Source of the DNA: Chitinophagaceae bacterium UBA4411
GTDB lineage: Bacteria > Bacteroidota > Bacteroidia > Chitinophagales > Chitinophagaceae
Length of the DNA: 64,000 bases
Assembly: GCA_002400415.1 (NCBI GenBank)
Contig: DGQP01000001.1
Coordinates: 150,354-214,353 of the forward strand
Direction: 5' to 3'
The notes beneath the pieces are model-generated. The model did no database searches. It saw nothing but the letters and a program-made list of their open reading frames with translations, and was not told the origin of the DNA. Positions within the stretch are counted from its first letter, which is position 1; the number at the start of each line of letters is the position of its first letter. Shown here in pieces: positions 1 to 8,873 of the stretch. Made by a program: the position numbers and the translations under genes.

Positions 1-137
1 CTAAGCTACATGATAATTTGAAAGTTTGCAGGTGAAAATACTGCTGCCTTGGCGACTCAATTTCCTTTCACGGAGGCATAGTATCAAGACGACCAGCCGC
101 TTGGGAAATGGTGTACTGTAGTTCCCGCAATAACATT

Positions 138-156
138 AGGAGAAGTCCGGTCTCCT
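138..156 (-). terminator. Weak hairpin downstream of the phosphodiesterase gene
   Basis: A 6-bp stem, AGGAGA/TCTCCT with a 7-nt loop, lies 16 nt past the stop codon of the minus-strand gene. On the minus strand it is followed by TAATGTTATT, only moderately T-rich. It may act as a weak terminator. The rest of 1-171 shows no convincing coding frame. Confidence 0.25.
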
Positions 157-171
157 TACACCAAAGAGTGA

Positions 172-1749
172 TTATTTTTCCCCCGGTAGGCTGGCCGGTT
201 TTAATACTCTCTGCACCTTCGAATAATTAACATACTTATACTTTCCGAAAATCGACCTTTCAACAATTAACTTGTACACACCTCCTGGGAAAGTCGTGGA
301 AGTGCTGATGGTCTCCTTCTTGATTGTGATTGTAATCTTCGGAGGACCAGCTTGCTTTGCTGATAACAACTCCTTCATCACCCTCCCATCCATGGATGCA
401 GGAATAGGTAAATGATGGATATACAGAATGGTGGGGGCAATATCTACATTCGACGTGGGTAATTCGCTTTCAAAAGCAACTTTAAAACTGGGGCCAGCTG
501 CCAGCAACGCAATATGCACTTCGTAGGGACTGAAGCCACCATGACCTGCCGTTCCGCTACTGTAACTGGTACCGGCATAACCCATACTATTCTTATCATC
601 ATTCCAGTTATAGTCCACCAGAATATCACCGGCCCTGTCCGGGTGATCCCAATGAATGGCGTCAAAAGAAACCGTTCCTTCCACCCAACCTTTTGTATCT
701 CCCTTTTTCAATGCTTTGGTAAAGATCCCGCCGACCCATTCCTGCTCCTGTAACCTGGAAACTATTTTTTTAATAACAGCCTCATCATGATGTTGAACAT
801 AGATAGCACCACCTGCGACCACCACATCTTCACTTTCTTTATCCTTTTTCAATCCCTCTTTAATTAAAAAATCAGTAATCCCTTGCTTTCCAATATGGGT
901 TACAAAGCCATGATCAGTGGATATGATGATATTGAAATGATTGGTGAGGCCCTTGCTTTCCAAATCAGTTATGATCCTGCCAAATTGCTCATCAACAGAT
1001 TTAATTGCAGCCATGCTGGTGGCTGCACCAATACCATCACTATGGGCAGTACCATCGGGATCAGAAAACCAGATAGCACTGACTAAGGGGCCATCCAATT
1101 TCAACCCGTATTTGATCAGCGCATCGGTGACCCATTGATGCTGGGCTGAATTGGGTTTTCCATGCGCAGGGATAGGTCCTAATTCTTTTTCCAGTTCAGG
1201 CTTTAAACTTGCAGGAAAGATCATACTCGTATTGATAACAGCACCGCCGCTCACAGTATGGTTTTGTAATAAAGCCTGGCCGGAAGAACCAGAACTGAAT
1301 ACCATCATCTTTTCACCGGCCTGCTGCAATACTTCACCCAATGAAATAGCGGTCAGCAGATGCCCGTTAGTGGCTTCGGCGATCTTAAGAAGTTCAGCCG
1401 CTTCCCCGGTGTTTAATCCTTTCTTTGTATCGACCTGTGGAAAATAGACTGTGTTACCCATAATACCATTGGTGCCTGGGTAGCTGCCGGAAGAATAAGA
1501 CGAAGAGTTCACCCGCGTTACTGTTGGAAAAACACTGTGATGTTGTTTACCATATACACTACGTTTGCTGAAAGCATAAACATTCGGCATGGCTTCGGGG
1601 GTTATATAGTCCGGTCGGAGTCCGTCAAAAAAAACGATCAGGGTACGGATACTATCTTTTCCATGTCCGCTTGCTCCTTGTGCGTCTACTGCATTGCCCA
1701 GCAGCAGGATCAGCAGGCTACCTGCAGCATACTTAATTAGTTTTATCAT
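172..1749 (-). CDS. ENPP-type alkaline phosphatase-superfamily phosphodiesterase, secreted
   Basis: 525 aa with a signal peptide ending near residue 23. It matches the type I phosphodiesterase/nucleotide pyrophosphatase family, which hydrolyses phosphodiester or pyrophosphate bonds with two metal ions. Visible metal-site and catalytic motifs are FFDGLRPDY (Asp42), PTVTRVN (Thr78 in the nucleophile position), SDPDGTAHSDG (Asp232, His236), STDHGF (Asp279, His280) and a C-terminal AGHGGFSPYE histidine. The HGGFSPYEVHIALLAAGP segment is typical of the family. It lies 19 nt after susD, so it is probably the last gene of the susC-susD operon. By inference it cleaves a phosphorylated or nucleotide-type compound in the periplasm or at the cell surface, tied to uptake by SusC. 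The true substrate cannot be read from the sequence. Confidence 0.9.
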   Translation of the reverse strand: MIKLIKYAAGSLLILLLGNAVDAQGASGHGKDSIRTLIVFFDGLRPDYITPEAMPNVYAFSKRSVYGKQHHSVFPTVTRVNSSSYSSGSYPGTNGIMGNTVYFPQVDTKKGLNTGEAAELLKIAEATNGHLLTAISLGEVLQQAGEKMMVFSSGSSGQALLQNHTVSGGAVINTSMIFPASLKPELEKELGPIPAHGKPNSAQHQWVTDALIKYGLKLDGPLVSAIWFSDPDGTAHSDGIGAATSMAAIKSVDEQFGRIITDLESKGLTNHFNIIISTDHGFVTHIGKQGITDFLIKEGLKKDKESEDVVVAGGAIYVQHHDEAVIKKIVSRLQEQEWVGGIFTKALKKGDTKGWVEGTVSFDAIHWDHPDRAGDILVDYNWNDDKNSMGYAGTSYSSGTAGHGGFSPYEVHIALLAAGPSFKVAFESELPTSNVDIAPTILYIHHLPIPASMDGRVMKELLSAKQAGPPKITITIKKETISTSTTFPGGVYKLIVERSIFGKYKYVNYSKVQRVLKPASLPGEK

Positions 1750-1768
1750 GATTCGTTGTTTAAAAACA

Positions 1769-3253
1769 TTATTGATTCCACCATACTTTGATATCGCTAT
1801 TATCTCCTCCCATTGAAGAAACAGCAGCAGCGAGGTTGACCGGGTTCAGGGATTGCAGGTAAGTAGGATACGGGACACGGACAGGAAATTTATTTTCCGC
1901 CGGTATGCCGCTGCCTCTCGGAAGGATGGGGTAACCCGTTCTTCTTTTTTCAAACCAGGCCTGGTAATCCACAAAAAAATAGGCGTAATATTTTTGGAGC
2001 ATGATCTTTTCTAATTGCTGTTCAGGCGTGGCAGCTGCATCATAAGCTACACCCGCTTGTGTTAAATACCCCGCCGGTAAGTTAACACCCCATTGGGTCA
2101 TCGAGGCCGTGATACCCGCTTCATAATGTTGTTTGGGCGTTTTACCCGTAACAAAACCTTTTAAGGCCAGCTCTGCTTTTAAGAATTCAAGCTCAGCATA
2201 GGTCATCATGACACCAACCAATGGCGATGTTTTTAATCCATCGTTATAACTTGAATTTTTACCAACAAGGTATTCAGTGGTGGTGGGGTAACCGCTTTCA
2301 ATACCCTGGTATACATTAACACCACCAACTGTTACCGTAGTGAACCAGGGAACCCGGCGCGGATCATTATCAGCATTCATCTTATCAACAAAGAACTTGG
2401 TAAAATAAGTCCCGTCTCTCCAATCTAACTGTCGTGCATTATAATACGGATTGAAATAGGGGAAGGTGCCGGGGTACCTGAAAATGGCATCATCGGAGGT
2501 ACTGGTAAAAACGGGATACTTCGCAGGATCGGATAAGATGGCATTGATCTGTTCATTGACATTCACTTCCGAACTTCGTCTGGAGATCCGCAGCAGCAAA
2601 CGCAGCTTGAGTGAATTACAGAACTTTTTCCATTTAACGATACCGGGGCTGGTTGAGCCCGATACAGAATTTGCATTGTAAACCAGGTCACCCCCATACG
2701 TTAACGCTTTGGTTGTGTTGAAGAGTGAATTGGCGGTATCAAGGTCTTTCAATAGTTGTACATAAATATCTTTTTGTTTATCAAACGCAGGCTGTACAAT
2801 ACCTTCAGTAGCTTTGGTAGCCTGCGAATACGGTACATCTCCATACAGGTCGGTCAGTATAGAATAAGCCCAGCACTTATAGACTAAGGCGATGGCTTCA
2901 TAATTATTCTCCTTCAGCCCGCTGGCTATTTTGTAGATATCCTCTATATCTGTGATGGAACTGTAAAAGCTGTTCCACACACCTGCCCCGGGGTTAACGA
3001 CATAACGATGTAACCCGCCGCCTCCGGGACTGGAACGGGGAGCATCCACCTGCATTAATTCATGGGTAAAGTTTCTGGCAGCACTGATACTATTATTAAC
3101 GATCCGGTATTGCATCTGCCCAAGCATAACGCCCGGGGTAATTTCTTTGGGACGGTTAGGATCAGTATTCAGTTCCTCAAATTTTTTAGTGCAGGCACTG
3201 ATAATGAAACTAACTATAACAATCAAAAGACCTGTTTTAATAAGCGTTTTCAT
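1769..3253 (-). CDS. SusD/RagB-like nutrient-binding lipoprotein
   Basis: 494 aa. The N-terminus is a lipoprotein signal with lipobox IISAC (Cys about residue 21), followed by KKFEELNTDPNRP, a hallmark start of the SusD-like_2 group. SusD proteins are helical TPR-type lipoproteins that cap the SusC barrel on the outer membrane and capture ligand. The family-typical ending, in which the last residues repack on the fold, is intact. The gene starts 11 nt after the susC stop, so the two are surely co-transcribed and form one transport complex. No glycan-specific enzymes are nearby. The only adjacent enzyme is an ENPP-type phosphodiesterase, which argues against a classic polysaccharide utilisation locus. 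Confidence 0.93.
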   Translation of the reverse strand: MKTLIKTGLLIVIVSFIISACTKKFEELNTDPNRPKEITPGVMLGQMQYRIVNNSISAARNFTHELMQVDAPRSSPGGGGLHRYVVNPGAGVWNSFYSSITDIEDIYKIASGLKENNYEAIALVYKCWAYSILTDLYGDVPYSQATKATEGIVQPAFDKQKDIYVQLLKDLDTANSLFNTTKALTYGGDLVYNANSVSGSTSPGIVKWKKFCNSLKLRLLLRISRRSSEVNVNEQINAILSDPAKYPVFTSTSDDAIFRYPGTFPYFNPYYNARQLDWRDGTYFTKFFVDKMNADNDPRRVPWFTTVTVGGVNVYQGIESGYPTTTEYLVGKNSSYNDGLKTSPLVGVMMTYAELEFLKAELALKGFVTGKTPKQHYEAGITASMTQWGVNLPAGYLTQAGVAYDAAATPEQQLEKIMLQKYYAYFFVDYQAWFEKRRTGYPILPRGSGIPAENKFPVRVPYPTYLQSLNPVNLAAAVSSMGGDNSDIKVWWNQ

Positions 3254-3264
3254 AAATGAATGCT

Positions 3265-6200
3265 TTAGAATTTGAAAGTAAGATTGACACCCATGGTCCG
3301 GGTCGAAGGAAACTGCGTTAATTCGACACCAGGTGTCAGGGTTCCGCTATTGAGGTTACCTCCCTCGGGATCAAAGCCGGGGAAGCTGGTGATATTAAAT
3401 AAGTCCCTGCCGTATACTGCAATGCTTGTCTGACGGATTCCTGCTTTAGCCAACAGGCTTTGGGGCAGGTTGAATTCGATCCGCGCTTCCCGGAGTTTAA
3501 GATAGGAAGCATCAAAAATATTGGTCTCCGCATTACTGATCTGGTAATAGTTATCATAATAGGAGCTCGCAGCAACTTTTACCGTATTGCGTTCATACTT
3601 TTGGGTTAGTGAATTCCAGACCACTCCATCTCCCACGATACCTTCATCACGGCCGGGCAGTGTGACCTTTGTTTTTCCGAGTGTATTATTTTTATGGTTG
3701 GTTTGAGAGTACATACTACCGCCTTTCTGCCCATCGAGTAAAATACTGATCCGGAAATTTTTAAATGTAAATTCATTCATGAGCCCGGCTTTCCAGTCGG
3801 CAAACGCATTCCCCCATTTCTTGGTAGTTGGGTCAAGGGTCGCAGGCAATCCAACCGATGAGTAAATAATTGCTCCTTCAGGTGAACGTTGAAATCCCTT
3901 TCCATACATATCACCCATACGCCCCCCTACCCTTGCTTCAATAGTAACATTTCCACTATGACTATAGATAACCTGAGTGGTAATACCGTCTGCTAATTCT
4001 TTGACATAACTCCTGTTTCGGCTCCAGGTAAGGGTGCTGCTCCAGCTAAAATTTTTTGTAACCAACGGCTTACCGGTCAATGCTATTTCCACCCCCTTAC
4101 TATTGATCAAACCGGCATTGACCAGCGCATTAGAATACCCGGAGACGGGATCAAGGGGAATAGCCAAAATTTGGTTGCGGCTCTTATTATCATATACAGT
4201 TGCATCAATGGCGATACGACCTTTGAATAAACGCAGGTCAATGCCGGCTTCATAACTGGAGGTGATCTCTGGTTTTAAATTAGCATTGAATAATGTCGGA
4301 GAATTGGTAAAACTGTTACCATAGATCCTGTCATAATATTTATCGGTCTGGTAGGGTCTTGTGTCATTGCCCACCTGAGCCCAGGACAACCTGAATTTCG
4401 CAAAGGATACAACTGCCGGCAGAGTAAATATCTCGTTGATCAAAAAACTGGTACTGACCGAAGGATAAAAGAAGGAATTATTCTTAAACGGTAAGGTACT
4501 GGACCAGTCGTTCCTTCCGGTAATATCCAGGAATATTTTTTCCTGGTAGGAAAGTTGCCCGGTTCCGTATAAACTATTAATCGCCTTTTTGCTTTTTTGC
4601 GGATCGGCAACGGCCTGGTCCAGGCTATTGGAAATCTGGTAAATACCGGGCTGTGCCAGTTGATCAGCATAGAGTCCTGCAAAATCATAAGTTTGGCGCA
4701 TCGCATTGGCGCCGGCAGACACGGTATACTTCAAAGCTTCATTGATCTGGTTATGATAGGTGACTAATACGTCTGTATTGATTTCATAATTAAAAACATT
4801 TTGCTCCCGGTACATCCCTCTCGGATATTTGGTCATGCTGAAAGGCCGTTGCTGCGACCTGAATTCAAAAGACATATCAACACCGGAGCGAACCTGCAGG
4901 TCAAGGTTTGGATTGATCTCGTAATTAGCAGAAAGTGTTCCGATCACTCCATGCTTATTCATCTTATTCAGCATTTCATACAAATCGAGATAAGGATTAT
5001 CAGGACCGGGATTAAAAGGGTTCTTTTGTTGTACGTTTTGCAATCCCGGCTGCCAATAAGGTTTAAACCATTCCGGTTTAATATTTGGGGCGGTACCAAT
5101 GATCAGGAAATACATGATGGATTGATTATTGTACCCGGCCGCAGGAAGGTTATTACTAAATTTATTTGTGTAATTGACCTTTCCGCTGATCTTCAGCTTA
5201 TCGGAGACCTTTTGATTGAAAGACAAAGCCGCATTGATACGCCGGAACCCGGTATTCGGTAATATCCACTCATTTTTTAAATGCGTGAGTGACAACCGGG
5301 CCGAACCTTTATCGGATCCGCCCTCAATAGAAATACTATTGGAAAAGGTCACACCTGTTCTGAAAAAACCGGAGATATAATCTTTCTGGGCCACCCAGGG
5401 TGTACGTGCTGTCGCTCTGTTGTCAGGTGTGGCCGGATCATACTGGTAATAGTTCTGCCCATTAAATTTCGGACCCCAGGCTCTCCCGGCTGCAACCCCG
5501 GTACTTGTATTCGTTCCATCAGGACTGTCACCATAAGAATAGTAAGCCATGGTTCTGCCTTCGCCATATTCAAACTGGTAATCAGGCCAGCGGTTAACCT
5601 GGTCAATACTGATATTGCTGTTGAATGTAATGCCAATTCCTTTACCTTTTCGTTGCCCGGATTTGGTAGTAATGATAATGGCCCCGCCGGCAGCCCTGCT
5701 TCCATACAAGGCAGTTGCACCGGCCCCTTTTAATACGGTGATCTTTTCAATATCATCCGGGTTAAGATCAGAAATATCAGATCCAAAATCAACCGGGCTG
5801 TCGGCAGAGAGATGCGAATTAAATCCTGTTCCCGTTATTTTATTGCTGATAGGTACACCGTCCACCACGATCAGAGATTGATTATTATCCAGGTTAAGTG
5901 ATGATTCACCCCGCAGGGTGATCCTGGATGAACCCATGGGTCCCGCACCCGTTCCCTGTATATTTAGACCGGCTACTTTACCGGAGAGACTGTTGACCCA
6001 GTTATTGGTTCTTGCATCTTTTACTGCATTCTCCTTTACTGTTTGCGCAGCAAATCCCAGTGATTTTTCTTCCCGCCTGATCCCTAATGCAGTCACAACT
6101 ACCTCATCCAGCTTTTTTGTATCCACCAGTAACAGGACAGAAGATGCATCAGCCGCTTTTACTTCCTGGCTGATAAAACCGACGTTACTGATCTGCAGCA

Positions 6201-6423
6201 GGGCATTGTCTGCCGCATTAATTTTAAAACTTCCGGTATTATCTGTTGTGGTCTGGATCTTCGTTCCTTTCACGGCAATTGTAGCCCCGGAAACCGGTTG
6301 CTGGTTTTCAGCAGAAATTACTTTACCCGTAATAGTTGTTTGCGCTATACTGATGTAAGAAAGCAGCAGCAGTATACCGGTAAACAAAGATGATTTGAGG
6401 AAAGAAAATGTTGGTAAACACAT
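3265..6423 (-). CDS. SusC/RagA-family TonB-linked outer membrane transporter
   Basis: 1052 aa, full length for the family. In order: signal peptide (about 1-27), carboxypeptidase-regulatory-like beta-sandwich (TTITGKVISAENQQPVSG, about 29-105), the SusC linker DEVVVTALGIRREEKSLG, a plug domain (about 115-255, with SLIVVDGVPISN and LKGAGATALYGSRAAGG), and a 22-strand barrel to the C-terminal Phe (GVNLTFKF). It imports ligand presented by SusD using TonB/ExbBD energy. There is no STN domain, so it is not expected to signal to a FecR. No regulator lies immediately upstream. The 467-bp spacer upstream lacks a perfect TAnnTTTG box on this strand, so its promoter is unassigned. Confidence 0.96.
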   Translation of the reverse strand: MCLPTFSFLKSSLFTGILLLLSYISIAQTTITGKVISAENQQPVSGATIAVKGTKIQTTTDNTGSFKINAADNALLQISNVGFISQEVKAADASSVLLLVDTKKLDEVVVTALGIRREEKSLGFAAQTVKENAVKDARTNNWVNSLSGKVAGLNIQGTGAGPMGSSRITLRGESSLNLDNNQSLIVVDGVPISNKITGTGFNSHLSADSPVDFGSDISDLNPDDIEKITVLKGAGATALYGSRAAGGAIIITTKSGQRKGKGIGITFNSNISIDQVNRWPDYQFEYGEGRTMAYYSYGDSPDGTNTSTGVAAGRAWGPKFNGQNYYQYDPATPDNRATARTPWVAQKDYISGFFRTGVTFSNSISIEGGSDKGSARLSLTHLKNEWILPNTGFRRINAALSFNQKVSDKLKISGKVNYTNKFSNNLPAAGYNNQSIMYFLIIGTAPNIKPEWFKPYWQPGLQNVQQKNPFNPGPDNPYLDLYEMLNKMNKHGVIGTLSANYEINPNLDLQVRSGVDMSFEFRSQQRPFSMTKYPRGMYREQNVFNYEINTDVLVTYHNQINEALKYTVSAGANAMRQTYDFAGLYADQLAQPGIYQISNSLDQAVADPQKSKKAINSLYGTGQLSYQEKIFLDITGRNDWSSTLPFKNNSFFYPSVSTSFLINEIFTLPAVVSFAKFRLSWAQVGNDTRPYQTDKYYDRIYGNSFTNSPTLFNANLKPEITSSYEAGIDLRLFKGRIAIDATVYDNKSRNQILAIPLDPVSGYSNALVNAGLINSKGVEIALTGKPLVTKNFSWSSTLTWSRNRSYVKELADGITTQVIYSHSGNVTIEARVGGRMGDMYGKGFQRSPEGAIIYSSVGLPATLDPTTKKWGNAFADWKAGLMNEFTFKNFRISILLDGQKGGSMYSQTNHKNNTLGKTKVTLPGRDEGIVGDGVVWNSLTQKYERNTVKVAASSYYDNYYQISNAETNIFDASYLKLREARIEFNLPQSLLAKAGIRQTSIAVYGRDLFNITSFPGFDPEGGNLNSGTLTPGVELTQFPSTRTMGVNLTFKF

Positions 6424-6890
6424 AAGCCGGTAATTTTAGTTATTAGTGACCTTTCGGTGAGATGCGAAATTGCCGGTTGAATATGAAGAAACCCTTATAG
6501 CAGCATGAACAAATGGTTATTGAAACATGAACACAGTACCATCATTTGAAATGGTAATGTTGTAGTAACTTGCAGCAATTAATATAATTAAGCAATCGTC
6601 TAAAATAGTTGAGGTTGCCGGGGTCAAGAGCCTGCCGGAGCCGCTGGAAGTTCCGCAGCAATACTATATGGCCTTCGGCCCTGTTGCCTTTACTGGTATT
6701 CCAATAACCAGCACGCCGGGGCCGGTGAATACTGAGCTTGCCGAGGTATCACCAACCACACTTTTGTAAAGCGTTTAATCAATAATTTGCAGGCTACAAA
6801 ATTTCGAAATAATCTGGCAGTTCGTGTTGCTGGTGAACCCTTCGATAAGTTCAGGATACCAGCAACGGCATGCTAAATTCATACAATTGA
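6424..6890. other. Intergenic spacer with short inverted repeats, no gene seen
   Basis: 467 bp between the divergent susC and the small lipoprotein gene. It has no open frame with coding character. It holds a TACCAT/ATGGTA dyad (6537-6556), a GC-richer stretch around 6610-6720, and two inverted copies of a short palindromic repeat (6732-6746 and 6840-6854), described separately. A TACAATTG sequence at 6882-6889 resembles a promoter box but sits too close to the ATG at 6891. Confidence 0.6.
6732..6866. repeat. Pair of inverted copies of a short intergenic repeat (CTGAGCTTGCCGAGG-type)
   Basis: Copy 1, CTGAGCTTGCCGAGG, is at 6732-6746. Copy 2 on the opposite strand, CTGAACTTATCGAAG, occupies 6840-6854. 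Flanks align too: both copies are preceded by AT[A/C] and followed a few bases later by TCACCA. Copy 2 is bracketed by a perfect 9-bp inverted repeat, GTTGCTGGT (6826-6834) and ACCAGCAAC (6858-6866). This resembles the REP-like elements scattered in many bacterial genomes. Confidence 0.6.
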
Positions 6891-7406
6891 ATGAGACAAA
6901 TTCTTTTTGTTATACTACTAAGCCTGGCATTAACCAGTTGCCGGGAAAAGACGGGCAAAAAATTCTTTACCTACGATGAGATTACCCATTACGCAATTGA
7001 TTTTGACGGATACAAACTTCAGGTATTAAATGAACAACAGCGCCTGCCTGCTCTTGATTCCCTGAAATTAAGTGTCATAATCGGTTACGTCCCTAAAGAC
7101 AATAATGATTTATATTTTATCGACAAGCTGGAAGAACTAGGATATACAAAGAAACCTGTTGCTAAATCTGAATTTAAAGCCATTGATAACATATTCAGTG
7201 AAAAGAAAGTTAAGGAAAATATTACCACAGCCTGCATCCCTATTTATCGTGATATCCTGTTATTCAAAATGCAAAATAAAGTTATCGGAACGGCTAAGAT
7301 TTGCTTTGAGTGCAGGCAACACCACATAACCGGAACAATTGCCAACACAAATAACTTTGGGCAGGATGGGGATTATGAAAAATTGCAGAGAATTTTGCAT
7401 AAGTAA
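6891..7406 (+). CDS. Small lipoprotein of unknown function
   Basis: 171 aa. An N-terminal lipoprotein signal, ILLSLALTSC (Cys17), predicts membrane anchoring. The mature part is about 155 aa, charged and mixed alpha/beta, with four further cysteines (CIPIY, CFECR) that could form disulfides or a metal site. I recognise no family. It stands alone between the repeat-bearing spacer and a GNAT gene on the same strand, 64 nt apart. The start is the only ATG that includes the signal sequence. Confidence 0.75.
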   Translation: MRQILFVILLSLALTSCREKTGKKFFTYDEITHYAIDFDGYKLQVLNEQQRLPALDSLKLSVIIGYVPKDNNDLYFIDKLEELGYTKKPVAKSEFKAIDNIFSEKKVKENITTACIPIYRDILLFKMQNKVIGTAKICFECRQHHITGTIANTNNFGQDGDYEKLQRILHK

Positions 7407-7470
7407 TCAACAGCGGCATCCACCGCAATATGATAAGCCGATTAGTCACTAATTTGCAGCCTGTAAAAAT

Positions 7471-8052
7471 ATGACCGGGCCAATGAACAAATTACTCCTG
7501 CATACCGATCGCCTTTTAATAAGGAATCTAAGACTATCAGACCTGGCTGCTTTTCATGCCTACCGCTCCAATCCCGAAGTAACCAAATACCAGGGCTTTG
7601 ATGTTTTTTCATTGCAGCAGGCCGAAGATTTCATCAGAGAACATGCGGATAAGACATTTGGCAAAGCCGGTGAATGGGTGCAGTATGGTATCGAAAACAA
7701 AACCACCGCCCGGTTCATCGGTGACTGTGCCGTCAAACTGGATGGCAGCGATACCCGGCTGGCAGAAATCGGTATTACCATTGCACCTGCCGAACAACAA
7801 AAAGGCTACGCCAGAGAAACGCTTCTTTCTATCCTGGATTTTTTATTCAGGCTTCCCGGTTTTCACCGGGTCACCGAAACCGTGGATGCAGAAAACATCG
7901 CCTCCATTCAACTGCTGAAAAGCACCGGCTTCCGCCAGGAAGGACATTTTATTGAAAACATTTTCTTTAAAGGTCAATGGGGAAGCGAATACCAGTTCGC
8001 CATGCTCAAAAGCGAATGGCAGCGATTAAAAAAACATAAGTCCGGTTCATAA
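7471..8052 (+). CDS. GNAT N-acetyltransferase, RimJ/RimL type
   Basis: 193 aa. N-terminal HTDRLLIRNLRLSDLAAF is the standard opening of the RimJ/RimL-like Acetyltransf_3 group. EIGITIAPAEQQKGYARETL carries the acetyl-CoA pyrophosphate loop (Q-x-x-G-x-A form), and ENIASIQLLKSTGFRQEG is motif B. It transfers acetyl from acetyl-CoA to an amine, either a protein N-terminus or a small molecule; the substrate is not predictable. A second ATG four codons later (7483) is an equally good start and would place HTDRL at its usual distance from the N-terminus. The stop codon overlaps a small hairpin. Confidence 0.88.
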   Translation: MTGPMNKLLLHTDRLLIRNLRLSDLAAFHAYRSNPEVTKYQGFDVFSLQQAEDFIREHADKTFGKAGEWVQYGIENKTTARFIGDCAVKLDGSDTRLAEIGITIAPAEQQKGYARETLLSILDFLFRLPGFHRVTETVDAENIASIQLLKSTGFRQEGHFIENIFFKGQWGSEYQFAMLKSEWQRLKKHKSGS

Positions 8053-8065
8053 AAGCCGGGCTTTT
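8051..8065 (+). terminator. Short hairpin at the GNAT stop codon
   Basis: AAAAGC-CGG-GCTTTT, a 6-bp stem with a 3-nt loop beginning within the stop codon and followed by weakly T-rich sequence (ATCCTTTTT). It lies between convergent genes, so it may serve as a minor terminator for the acetyltransferase gene. Confidence 0.4.
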
Positions 8066-8123
8066 CGGGTATCCTTTTTCGTAATTCTATTATAATACGA
8101 TGAGCCGGAACCGGCAACAGCGG

Positions 8124-8873
8124 TTACAACCAGCCGAACCGTTCCATTAATTTATCTTTTTGGCTGCGGGCAACAGGAATACTGGTATCATCAGCCAGCA
8201 CTAAGTAATTACCTTCACCACGTACATATTTTTTTATATGATCAAGGTTAACAAGGTACTGCCGGTGTACCCTTAAAAAACTCCTGTCCTCTAATAATTC
8301 CTGTATATCACCCAGGGTTTTTGCAACAAGGTATTGCTGTCCGTCCGCTGCATAAAAGCGGGTATAGTTGTTTTCTGATGCGCAATAAAGTATATGGGCC
8401 GTTTCCACAAAGCTTACCCCGTTTTGAAAGGGCAGGGCTATTTTAGCAGGCTGGTTTTTTGCTGTTCCCTGCACCTGCTCTTTTAACATACTAAGCTGCT
8501 GCTGCACCGGCCAATGCCGCTGTGCCGCTTTCTGAACGGCCACCTGCAGGTCCTTCCCGTCAATAGGCTTTAGTAAATAATCCAATGCGCTGAAGCGGAA
8601 TGCCTTTACGGCAAACTGGTCGTAGGCTGTTACAAAGACGAGGCTGAAGCTGATCGCTCCCAGCTTTTCCAGTAACTGGAAACCATTCATCACCGGCATT
8701 TCTATATCCAGGAAAACAAGATCGGGCTGCAGCATTTTTATTTGCTCCAGGCCTTCCGCGGCATCTGTGCAGCCGGCAACCACCTGCACCTGCGGGCAAT
8801 ACATTTTCAACTGGAGTGATAACAGTTTTACACTGTCTGCCTCATCATCTATAATAATTGCTTTCTGCATCAT
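8124..8873 (-). CDS. LytTR-family response regulator
   Basis: 249 aa. The receiver domain occupies residues 1-120: acidic pocket DDEAD near residues 9-13, phospho-acceptor Asp56 in LVFLDIEMP, then VTAYDQFAVKAF with the conserved Thr-Ala, and Lys in LLKPID. A LytTR DNA-binding domain fills about 145-247 (FVETAHILYCASENNYTRF, FLRVHRQYLVNLDHI). It is phosphorylated by the cognate kinase and binds DNA as a dimer at direct repeats. Its ATG overlaps the kinase stop as TAATG, so the two are translationally coupled. Targets are unknown; the divergent genes at 11103-12845 are the nearest candidates. Confidence 0.95.
   Translation of the reverse strand: MMQKAIIIDDEADSVKLLSLQLKMYCPQVQVVAGCTDAAEGLEQIKMLQPDLVFLDIEMPVMNGFQLLEKLGAISFSLVFVTAYDQFAVKAFRFSALDYLLKPIDGKDLQVAVQKAAQRHWPVQQQLSMLKEQVQGTAKNQPAKIALPFQNGVSFVETAHILYCASENNYTRFYAADGQQYLVAKTLGDIQELLEDRSFLRVHRQYLVNLDHIKKYVRGEGNYLVLADDTSIPVARSQKDKLMERFGWL

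Noticed and set aside
4801..5262. 153-codon open frame opposite susC
   Set aside because: Composition is not protein-like (many Ile, Arg, His runs) and susC is clearly coding here.
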